Below the pieces are notes generated by a model, which saw only the letters and a program-made list of their open reading frames with translations, made no database searches and was not told where the DNA came from. A stretch of DNA of 64,000 nucleotides from Nitrospira sp. (GTDB lineage: Bacteria; Nitrospirota; Nitrospiria; Nitrospirales; Nitrospiraceae), in the NCBI GenBank assembly GCA_031315995.1, contig JALDRG010000009.1:62001-126000 (forward strand). Reading direction: 5' to 3'. Both the position numbers and the translations under genes were made by a program. Positions 54,300 through 62,663 of this stretch are shown here, piece after piece. Each line of letters begins with the position of its first letter. Within the stretch, counting starts at the first letter, position 1.

Positions 54300-56113
54300 A
54301 ACAAGTCGTGTGTCTCGCTCCGGTATTCATCCAACATCAGCACCATCAATTCTTCTCGCTTGAGCGTAACGATCGGACCTTTGCGGCGAATTTGCGCGGC
54401 CACGTCTTTTAGCTCAACACGCTGTCCGGCAGGACAAGCCTTGAGCAGCGATTCCAACGGGGTATCCTCGGCGCAACGTTTCAGCAAGGCGTCCTGTTGC
54501 CGCTCCCCTCGCAGCAGGGCCCCGACACGATCTGGCTGAGATAATCCGATCTGTCCCAACAGATCTCGCATCCGATGCGCATATGTGTGGGCACTCAAGA
54601 CATGGGTGCGGGCGGCATTCGCCATGGCCTGTCGAGCCTCGGAATCATTCAGCCATCGTTGAACCAGTCCTGGAACGTCGGCAAAGTCACGAAACGACAC
54701 GATCTCCTGATCGGTGAAAAATTCGGGGAGTTGCGAGCGATGATCGACCAACTGGAACGCACCGCAGGCCGCCAGTTCAAAGGTCCGCGGGTTGACGAAA
54801 TCGGCCTGGGGATCCAGCCCTGCGCCCGTGGTGGAATGCAGATTCAAATTAATCGCAGTGGCGTTAAACACCTTCATGCAGGCGTCCGTATCGATCCGCG
54901 CCCCGTCCAATTGAAGCACGGAGCGAAGATCGTCGGCTCCGTCCCACTCGTTGCCCCAGAGTTTGAATGACCAGGGGTGGCGTAGCAGCGCCGGAAAAAG
55001 CCGCCTGCGATTGCTATATCCCGCGCCGACGAACGAGACATCTGCCCCGAACCGGCGCCTATCGTCTTCCGACAACGTCATGGGACAATGCAACTCGGGG
55101 TCGGCCGCCATCGGCAAATAGCTGACATGCCGCGCACCGGCCTGGCGGAACGCATCCAGACACGCTCCCTGTTGAAACACAAACCAAAATTCATAGCCAG
55201 GCGCCATCTGTTGCCAATAGGTCAGGTGGCGGTAGTTCTCGACGAACCACATCGCGGTCAAAAATTTCTTCTTCCGTAAATGTTCAAGAACCGGCAACGT
55301 CAACGGGGCCTGCGCCATGGACAGGACAAGATCAGGAGGAGACTCCGCCAGTGAGGCTAAGGTCCATTGGCTCAAGACGTCGGCCATGCGGCCCTGCATC
55401 AGTTGACGGTTGCGCGGATCTTTGAGCGTTCCCATCACCTCATAACTTGCGGCATGCAGGCTGTGATCGATCCACTGCACGTTGTGACCGAGTGTTTCCA
55501 GCGCTCGTTTTACATAGCGGGCGATCGGAAGCGACCCCCCATAGATCGGTCCCACAAGCGCGATCGTCAGCTGTCCGCCAGCCTGACGAGCCAGCCCACG
55601 ACGCAGGGCTTGTTCCAAGCTGCTATGGAAGTCCGAATCGCTCTGAGTCGCCGGGGTATAGGCGAGGCAGCGCAGGGGACGGCCGGTCTTGGCCAGCCTC
55701 TCGGCGACATCGGCGGGTGTTCCGAAAAGCCAGAGAATGTGTTCGCTCCACGATCCGAGCGAACGCGCGGCAAGCGCATCATGGAGTTCGTCGAGGTTCG
55801 GAATCAGCACGGCGAGGGCTATTTCCGGCGCCAACCGTTTTCGAAGCGCCTCGACATGGTAGAGCAAACCCACTCCTGCCACGACGACGATGTCACCGTT
55901 TTGGCAGGCCGGCGCATGGGTGTCGGCCCAGGTGTCCGCTTCCCGGTGAGGATCATAGGCGCTGTGAATCCATCGACCGGAGCGACGGGCCGAGGGCGCG
56001 CCGTTTCGGGCCGCTTCGATCGTGAGTGCGCCGCCGGCACAGGCCTTCAGCGCCGCGGCCAGGTCCTGACTGCGCGCTGCCAGTCGGTCGAGGTTGTCGT
56101 GGAAGAGATTCAT
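54296..56113 (-). CDS. CgeB-like glycosyltransferase
   Basis: 605-aa protein. Residues about 1-180 resemble the N-terminal part of motility-associated or CgeB-associated proteins (DIVVVAGVGLLYHVEALRKR, a Rossmann-like strand-helix). From about 185 the CgeB-type GT-B domain begins with LTIALVGPIYGGSLPIARYV, then LVLSMAQAPLTLPVLEHLRK, TAMWFVENYRHLTYWQQMAP, VSFVGAGYSNRRRLFPALLR and NPRTFELAACGAFQLVDHRS, the usual C-terminal nucleotide site. The ATG at 56113 overlaps the stop of the upstream gene (ATGA); an in-frame ATG 18 bases earlier is less likely. It probably glycosylates flagellin or extends its glycan. Confidence 0.85.
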   Translation of the reverse strand: MNLFHDNLDRLAARSQDLAAALKACAGGALTIEAARNGAPSARRSGRWIHSAYDPHREADTWADTHAPACQNGDIVVVAGVGLLYHVEALRKRLAPEIALAVLIPNLDELHDALAARSLGSWSEHILWLFGTPADVAERLAKTGRPLRCLAYTPATQSDSDFHSSLEQALRRGLARQAGGQLTIALVGPIYGGSLPIARYVKRALETLGHNVQWIDHSLHAASYEVMGTLKDPRNRQLMQGRMADVLSQWTLASLAESPPDLVLSMAQAPLTLPVLEHLRKKKFLTAMWFVENYRHLTYWQQMAPGYEFWFVFQQGACLDAFRQAGARHVSYLPMAADPELHCPMTLSEDDRRRFGADVSFVGAGYSNRRRLFPALLRHPWSFKLWGNEWDGADDLRSVLQLDGARIDTDACMKVFNATAINLNLHSTTGAGLDPQADFVNPRTFELAACGAFQLVDHRSQLPEFFTDQEIVSFRDFADVPGLVQRWLNDSEARQAMANAARTHVLSAHTYAHRMRDLLGQIGLSQPDRVGALLRGERQQDALLKRCAEDTPLESLLKACPAGQRVELKDVAAQIRRKGPIVTLKREELMVLMLDEYRSETHDLL

Positions 56114-57303
56114 GCGGCAACCGATTCGCAAAGAGACGGAGAGAGCCTTCGCCAGACCGTTGCGCGTGCGCCTTCTGCGGATTCTTGTCCAGCACCATCG
56201 TCAAAACACGTGCCCCACTGATCCATGTGACTTCTCCAGAGAGTCCATCCAGACGCGACTCTGCGCCGGTCGTCGCAGATCAAGGCGATGCTTTCCATGA
56301 TCGGCCAGTGGTCCGGCTGAGACTGCGTGGCATGTTGATACACCCAGTGCCCGTCTCCATAGGGTCCGGTTTCATGCACTCGAGCCCGTGAAAAATACCA
56401 TCCCAGGGCGCGGTTCCCCAGCAACGTGCCCAAATGGAGCGGACCGGTGTCGGCTCCGATCACCCAGCGACACTTGTGAAGGACCTGCATCAACTGAGGC
56501 ATGGTCGTGCGACCAGTGGCGTCCCATACACGCCCTTGGAGCAGCGCGGGAATCGTCTGGAGGATCGCCTGCCCGGTTTCGCGTTCGTGTCCGCTCCCGA
56601 TCAGGACCACTTGTCCGTCATCCACTTGCGATAGAAACTCTCGAATCCACAGGCTCCACACGGCCGGTGCGACACAACGATCTGCCTCCCCTGCCCCGAT
56701 GGCCAGCGCGATCCAGAGACCTTGACGCTCACCGATCGAGGCGAGGTCTTCGGGAGCCTCGACGGCCGGTGGGCGAAACACCGGCGCCCGACCTCGTGGT
56801 CTGACACCGCACATCCCGCACCAGGCATCGGCGAGATGCACGCGGTTGTCGCCACGATCCCTGGCGATCTGTCGGAGATACTGCGCCCATGGGCGCATAC
56901 GCTCATCGATGCATTCTTGCTGATGCGCTCGCCAGGCAGGGTGTGAAAAGAGATGTGTCATCAGGGTACTTCGCCCATGTTGATTGAAGGGGTACATCCG
57001 GTCGTAGACGAACTCGCCGAGGGATGCGACATAGGTTTGCACTGCGCCCATGGTGCCGGTTGGATCCTCGGTCCAGCGATCGGCCCAGGTTCGCCATTGT
57101 GCGCCATCCCAGGGGATGACGCGGTCGATGGCCCGGGATTGGGCGAGAACCGCCGTCAAGGGTGCCGCACAGAGGAGATCCAACGTCCTTGCCGGATCCG
57201 CCTCCTGCAGGGATTCAATTGCGGGAAGCGATTGCACCAGATCGCCTAATCGAGCCAGCTGAATCAGCAACGATCGGTTGTTCGCCTTGGACTCAGGCAG
57301 CAT
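56110..57303 (-). CDS. GT9-family glycosyltransferase
   Basis: 397-aa heptosyltransferase-like protein. Start at MLPESKANNRSLLIQLARLG (ATG 57303), which overlaps the giant gene by 11 bases; the open frame extends upstream only as antisense-free overlap with that gene. GT9 landmarks: LLIQLARLGDLVQSLPAIES, LWIALAIGAGEADRCVAPAV, QVVLIGSGHERETGQAIL, RWVIGADTGPLHLGTLLG and VHETGPYGDGHWVYQ. The motif ADTGPLHLG replaces NDTGPxH. Middle region contains several Trp and Cys. It shares ETGPYG-x-GHW with the other GT9 protein of the operon, so the two are paralogues with different acceptors or donors. Confidence 0.87.
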   Translation of the reverse strand: MLPESKANNRSLLIQLARLGDLVQSLPAIESLQEADPARTLDLLCAAPLTAVLAQSRAIDRVIPWDGAQWRTWADRWTEDPTGTMGAVQTYVASLGEFVYDRMYPFNQHGRSTLMTHLFSHPAWRAHQQECIDERMRPWAQYLRQIARDRGDNRVHLADAWCGMCGVRPRGRAPVFRPPAVEAPEDLASIGERQGLWIALAIGAGEADRCVAPAVWSLWIREFLSQVDDGQVVLIGSGHERETGQAILQTIPALLQGRVWDATGRTTMPQLMQVLHKCRWVIGADTGPLHLGTLLGNRALGWYFSRARVHETGPYGDGHWVYQHATQSQPDHWPIMESIALICDDRRRVASGWTLWRSHMDQWGTCFDDGAGQESAEGARATVWRRLSPSLCESVAA

Positions 57304-60300
57304 GGTCCGGAACCAATTGTCCTGCAGGCTCGGCCAGTTGCCTCGCAAGTTCATCCATACCTTCGAATGTCGGAGCCAGCGCGCGCAGCCGATCATATTC
57401 TCGTTGCGCGTCCCCACGCCGTCCTGAACGCAACAGCACGCCTGCCAAAGCAAACCGCATGGCGATGTTGCCGGGGTTGCGGGCGAGAAAGGATGAGAGC
57501 CGAGCCGCGACCGCGTCCCAGCGTTCGAGCGACGTCCCGCATCGAAGCATCCAGTGCATGCCCTCTTCATCATCCGGCTCATTCGCGCAGAGCGTCATCA
57601 ATTGAGACCAGGCTGCCTCAACCCGGTTTCCGCCCATGGCCGCCATGACCATTCCCAGAGAGGCCTTACGTGCATTTGCACCGTAGAGTTTGGCCTGCTC
57701 AAACGCCTGTTCTGCCTCCTGATAGGCCTGATGTTGCATGGCCACAATCCCGCGTAGGAGCCAGCCTTCTCCATGCGAAGAGTCCTGTGTCAACAACGCC
57801 GTCAGATGGAGGTCAGCCTCGTCCAACGCGCCTGTTTCCAGTGCGTCCTTCGCAAGCCCGATGCGGGCATAGGGATCTTCCTCCAGGGCCAGAATTCGCC
57901 GCCAAAATGGAACGGCGAGTTTAGGCTGGGCTGCGCCCCGACAGATCAGGGCCCCCCAACGGAGAATCCATACATCGGCGGGCCATTCTTCTATGCGTGC
58001 CAAAAAGGCGGTCACGGCGGCGAGGTCGCGTTTGTGGGTTGCTCGCTGGAGGTCCGCCAGTAGGGCCCGTTGCGCATGTATGGCCGGATCGGCAATCAGT
58101 TCAAGACGATAGCCCAACATCCCGTCCGTGATCTGCGCATGAATCGCGTACCCATCTTCAAAGTGCAGAAGATCTTCATCGGCGAGCCACCAGCAGTCTC
58201 CCCAACGCTCACGGAGGCGTCGGCTGTTGTCGAGCTCATGGGTTTTCCGTCCCGGTGTTTTGCTTTCCAGGTGATAGAGCACGCTCTTGGGTTGATAGAT
58301 GATCTTCCACTTCTGCGTCCTGATCATGAGGCAGAGATCCACATCCTCAAACCCGTTTTGATACCCTTCGTTGAATCCCCCCACCTGCTTAAACACCGCT
58401 TTCCGGACCAGCATGCAGGCGGCGGTGACACATTGAAGTTCCCGACGTCTGTTCACGCAGGCTGCCTCGGCATTGCCGCCACGATACATATGGTAGGGCA
58501 TGAACCATTCCCGAGAAAATGCGACCCCCGCATGCTGAATGGAACCGTCTTCAAACAGGAGCTTACTTCCCACGACCGCCACGTCTGCGTGCGCGCGGGC
58601 TTCATCCACTAATGCCGAGAGCCAACCTTTTAAGGGAATCGTGTCGTTATTCAAAAACACCAGGAACTCACCTCTCGCCGCCTGCGCGCCCTGGTTGCAC
58701 GCCTTGGCAAACCCAAGGTTCTCTTCATTGCGGATCACCTGCACGTCGCCGCTCAAGGTCTGGAGAAAGTTTTGGACGCCGTCCGTCGACCCATTATCGA
58801 CGACGACAACCTCGTAGGATACGTGTTCGGTGACGTTCGCCAAAGCAGTCAGACATTGTTGAGTCAAGGCGGCATTGTTCCAGACGGGAATGATGATCGA
58901 GCAGGAATACGTCGGTTTTGTATGACGACCTTTCAGTTCTGCGAGGTGATGCCGTTGCGCCTCGAGCATGTTTGGCTCCGACGCCACGTAGGGAAAGTAT
59001 TTCCGATAAATAATATCGGTGGTCCGGCAGAACGCCTCGTGCTCATGACTACTCATCGATGAGCCGTCCGTTCTCCAGGTGAACTCCGCGGTGGTCTGCG
59101 CGATGTGCGCGAACGGATAGATGGTGGCAAGTCGGATCCAGAGGTCCCAGTCCTCATGAACGAACAGACTTTCGTCGAACATCCCCACCTCATCAAGGCA
59201 GGATCGGCGATGCATGAGACAAAGGACCGGAATATAGTTCTCGACTAACAGCCGTCTACAATCAAACTCGGAGGAGTAGGGCCGATCACGACCCACCTCT
59301 TTTCGCGCCTCGTCCACACCCTCCTCCGACACCCGCCAGGCATCCGTATAGGCGACCTGATGGGTGCCGCGCTCGAGGAACGCGACGAGGGTACCGAGGT
59401 GATCCGGAAGAAGCCGGTCGTCGTCGTCGAGATACGCGACATAGGTGCCTTTCGCGAGGCGGAGGCCGGTGTTCCGTGAGGCCGCCAGTCCTCGGTTATG
59501 GTCGTGGTTCACCAGGGTGATGCACCCTGCCTGGTTCATCTCTGCGACCACGGACTCGACCGGAATCGTCCCGTCGTTCACCACGATCACTTCGAAGTCC
59601 TGGTAGCGTTGGCACTGAATGCTTTCCAACGCCATGCGCAAACGTTCAGGCCGGTTGTGGGTCGGCACAATGACCGATACCATCGGTGTTCGCGTGAAGG
59701 GTATCGGCCGGGTTCCCATCGCCGACGCGCGACGGCAGGCCCAGACTTGGTAAATTGCCATGAGGTTCTTAGTGCGGTAATCATGTGCGGTAGCTGCTGG
59801 AAAATATCGGAGCGACGGGACCTCGATCGGAATCCGTTCCATGCCCACATGATCAAATCCGCCGTCGACCAGCAGTTGACCCAGTTGTTGTTCCGTCACC
59901 CAATCTTCCACCGGTTGATTCGGCGGAGCGATTCGTTTCCAGTCCTCCCACACGTCCCCTCGCGGCGTGGTCAGGATCAGATACCCGTCGGCCGTGAGGA
60001 GCCGTGCCAGTTGGCTGAGGAAACCAGGCTTGTGCGGATGCGGAACATGCTCGATGACTTCGGAGCAGAGCACGATATCGAATGGTGTAAAATCTGGTCT
60101 CGCCAGCACCGTCTCGGGAGTGCCTGTTTCAAAGCGAAGGTGTGGAAACATGCGCCGCGCATGTTCGACCACACCGGCCACGGGTTCGATGCCTTCGCAG
60201 ATTCCATAGACGGTCGCCAGATTCGTCAGCCACCCGCGGCCACAGCCCACATCAAGAATGCGCAGGGCGCGATCCGGATTCCGTCGGCGTGTCTGCCGCA

Positions 60301-62653
60301 CGACATGTTCGAGGAACGACGCGATCTTGGACCAGCGCGCCGCTTCGTCGGCGTTCGGTTCCGGTGTCGACCACGCCGGTTTGTTGACAAACAAGTCTAC
60401 ATAAAACGCCTGCTGATCCATAGGTGCCTTGGCTGATGGGTGAGAGAGCGTGCTGACTGTCTGCACCGGCTCACGAGCCGCCGAGGGGCGAGATACACTC
60501 ACCGGAGTGGCGGTCTGTCTCGTGGATGACTGGCTCGTCTGTGCCGATAATCCATAGTCCGGCGTTTGCCCGGTGCGAACCCACTCCAGCGTCCCCCGCA
60601 GGCGTCGTTCGGCGGTGTGATACCGCCTGACCTTGTCCTGAGCCCTTTGGGACAGTGACTCCGCAAAGGTGTGATCCTGCAGGACTCGATCGATTTGCGA
60701 CGCGAGGGCGTGTGGGTCATCCTGCGAGAAAAGTAAGATCTCCTTCTCCGCTTCGAACAGGCTTCGATTCTTCGGATGCCCGGGAATGTCCCAGGAAATA
60801 ACCGGCCGGCCGGCGGCAATCGCTTCAATGACCCGGCCGCCGTAAAACTTGGCGAGGCTGGGCAGGTTCACGATCGCAGGCCATTGAGCGAGCTGCGCCA
60901 TCCACTCCGTGAACTCGGCGAGCCGGATCTGTTGCAGTGATTGCACATACTCCCGGATGGCTGCGTCATTGACCACATGATTTTCGGCAAGATATTGTGT
61001 TGCGACCTGTTGCAATTGATCGAACAACTGTTGGTTTCTCGTGGGGGGCTGTGCGGCTTTGGCACAGTGAAGGCGGCCGGTGAGTGACGGTTCGTTTACC
61101 CAATTCTGACGGCGTCCGTAGGGCGTTCCATGGAAGACGGCTCGGGCCTGCATCGGCACACCGGCCGGAGGGATAATGAATCGCTCCGGGACCATCGACG
61201 GCCACCAGAGGACGTTGGTCACGCCGCGCGCCGCAAGGTCGGCGGCATCCTGTTCGTCGGGCGCCAGCACATGGGTGAGATAAGGAAGTTGCGCCTCCAA
61301 TTGTGAGGGGCGAAGCGTCAATTGGGGAGCCCATGTATAGTCTTCCGCGTCGTAGCGAAGCGATTCCATGAGGACCCCGACCCGTACCGGCGCCAACCCG
61401 GCCACCCATTCCAAGGTGGCTTGATCCAGCGGAGTATGAATCAACCATAGCCACACTTGATCGAAGTGCTGCCCGGCCAAAGCCTTCTTGGCATGGTAGA
61501 CCCATGAAGCAGGCGTTGAGCAGGCATGTTCGGCGATGGCCGGGACGGTCACACATTCGACCCCGTTGGCCATCAAACCTTCTTGTACGCCGAAGGCCGC
61601 GCTGTAAGTCCAGGGACGGGCGGTGGCCCAAGTTTGGAAATCCAGTTGAATCAGCAAGGCGCGTTGCGTGGCGCCCGCGACGGTTCTCGTCGTACCCAGT
61701 GATGCAGTCTGGATCGGCTTGCCACCTTCCGCTTCCCTGGTCACCACGACACTCGCCGACCGACCCCGTCGCGCGCGCCATCGTTGAAAGTCTTCATCTG
61801 CGGTTAGGTTTCGGCGAGTGAGGTGCGCAGGGATACGATCCGGCGAACAGATCACAAGCGACATGTCGCATCGCTCCCAGCCGGCGCCGCGTTTGCGAAC
61901 CGCCCAGCATCCCGCCACTTGTGAGACCTCACCGAAAAGTTCGCCCACGGCTAAGGTCACGCCGGGATGATATTCGTGGCCCGATCGCGGATCACGAATG
62001 TAATCCGACTCGATCTGTGTCCGTGCATAGTCGCGGTCGATTTCGAAACTTTGGCGTTCCAAATCATCCCCGCACAACAGTCCCCCATCCTTGATGAGCC
62101 CTCCCGCAGCCTTGATATCGGCCGCCACCGCCGCGTAAGAATGGTCGCCGTCGACGAAGACGAGGTCGAAATAGTTTCGCGGCAGAGCCGGCAACATGTT
62201 TGTGGCAGACCCTCTGAGGGGAAGGACCAGAGCGGCATGTCCGGCGGTCGTGATGTTATGAAGGAACAAGTCGTAGATGGTATCCTTGGCCAGAGCCTCG
62301 GACATCTCGCGGTATACCGCCTCATCCGGTCGCTTGCTCATATCGAAGTAAGGCTTCCACGGGTCAACGCAGACCACACGGCCGTGGGCTCGATGGTGCC
62401 GCGTCAGGGCTTCCGCCCAGGTGACAGCCGACCCCCCGGCCCATGATCCCACCTCCAGAATATGAAGGGGGCCTGTCCCCTGCCGTGCTGCCTCCAGTCG
62501 CACCAATTCCTGCATCACGACATGGCGAAGCGGCAGCCCTTGCGACGCCCACATCACCCGACCAAAATACGGACGCATCTGCTCGCGGCAGAATTGGTAG
62601 TATTCAACGTCCAGCGGAGTGACTGTGTTTGCCTCAGCATCACCATGCGACAT
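57293..62653 (-). CDS. Giant multidomain methyltransferase/glycosyltransferase with TPR tail
   Basis: A single clean frame of 1,786 aa. Order: (1) class I methyltransferase, about 40-260, with ILEVGSWAGGSAVTWAEAL and LVFVDGDHSYAAVAADI; (2) GT-B transferase, about 330-710, with RVIEAIAAGRPVISWDIPGH; (3) Ala/Ser/Pro linker then UbiG-like methyltransferase, about 770-980, with LRILDVGCGRGWLTNLA and VLCSEVIEHVPHPHK; (4) GT2 domain, about 1000-1240, with VSVIVPTHNRPERLRMAL and YVAYLDDDDRLLPDHL; (5) second GT2 domain, about 1250-1500, with SIIIPVWNNAALTQQCL, VVDNGSTDG and VFLNNDTIPLKGW; (6) TPR-like helices to the end. It is a probable assembly-line enzyme for a methylated flagellin glycan. Ten bases separate it from the upstream gene. 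Confidence 0.9.
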   Translation of the reverse strand: MSHGDAEANTVTPLDVEYYQFCREQMRPYFGRVMWASQGLPLRHVVMQELVRLEAARQGTGPLHILEVGSWAGGSAVTWAEALTRHHRAHGRVVCVDPWKPYFDMSKRPDEAVYREMSEALAKDTIYDLFLHNITTAGHAALVLPLRGSATNMLPALPRNYFDLVFVDGDHSYAAVAADIKAAGGLIKDGGLLCGDDLERQSFEIDRDYARTQIESDYIRDPRSGHEYHPGVTLAVGELFGEVSQVAGCWAVRKRGAGWERCDMSLVICSPDRIPAHLTRRNLTADEDFQRWRARRGRSASVVVTREAEGGKPIQTASLGTTRTVAGATQRALLIQLDFQTWATARPWTYSAAFGVQEGLMANGVECVTVPAIAEHACSTPASWVYHAKKALAGQHFDQVWLWLIHTPLDQATLEWVAGLAPVRVGVLMESLRYDAEDYTWAPQLTLRPSQLEAQLPYLTHVLAPDEQDAADLAARGVTNVLWWPSMVPERFIIPPAGVPMQARAVFHGTPYGRRQNWVNEPSLTGRLHCAKAAQPPTRNQQLFDQLQQVATQYLAENHVVNDAAIREYVQSLQQIRLAEFTEWMAQLAQWPAIVNLPSLAKFYGGRVIEAIAAGRPVISWDIPGHPKNRSLFEAEKEILLFSQDDPHALASQIDRVLQDHTFAESLSQRAQDKVRRYHTAERRLRGTLEWVRTGQTPDYGLSAQTSQSSTRQTATPVSVSRPSAAREPVQTVSTLSHPSAKAPMDQQAFYVDLFVNKPAWSTPEPNADEAARWSKIASFLEHVVRQTRRRNPDRALRILDVGCGRGWLTNLATVYGICEGIEPVAGVVEHARRMFPHLRFETGTPETVLARPDFTPFDIVLCSEVIEHVPHPHKPGFLSQLARLLTADGYLILTTPRGDVWEDWKRIAPPNQPVEDWVTEQQLGQLLVDGGFDHVGMERIPIEVPSLRYFPAATAHDYRTKNLMAIYQVWACRRASAMGTRPIPFTRTPMVSVIVPTHNRPERLRMALESIQCQRYQDFEVIVVNDGTIPVESVVAEMNQAGCITLVNHDHNRGLAASRNTGLRLAKGTYVAYLDDDDRLLPDHLGTLVAFLERGTHQVAYTDAWRVSEEGVDEARKEVGRDRPYSSEFDCRRLLVENYIPVLCLMHRRSCLDEVGMFDESLFVHEDWDLWIRLATIYPFAHIAQTTAEFTWRTDGSSMSSHEHEAFCRTTDIIYRKYFPYVASEPNMLEAQRHHLAELKGRHTKPTYSCSIIIPVWNNAALTQQCLTALANVTEHVSYEVVVVDNGSTDGVQNFLQTLSGDVQVIRNEENLGFAKACNQGAQAARGEFLVFLNNDTIPLKGWLSALVDEARAHADVAVVGSKLLFEDGSIQHAGVAFSREWFMPYHMYRGGNAEAACVNRRRELQCVTAACMLVRKAVFKQVGGFNEGYQNGFEDVDLCLMIRTQKWKIIYQPKSVLYHLESKTPGRKTHELDNSRRLRERWGDCWWLADEDLLHFEDGYAIHAQITDGMLGYRLELIADPAIHAQRALLADLQRATHKRDLAAVTAFLARIEEWPADVWILRWGALICRGAAQPKLAVPFWRRILALEEDPYARIGLAKDALETGALDEADLHLTALLTQDSSHGEGWLLRGIVAMQHQAYQEAEQAFEQAKLYGANARKASLGMVMAAMGGNRVEAAWSQLMTLCANEPDDEEGMHWMLRCGTSLERWDAVAARLSSFLARNPGNIAMRFALAGVLLRSGRRGDAQREYDRLRALAPTFEGMDELARQLAEPAGQLVPDHAA

Positions 62654-62663
62654 GACGGTCTCC

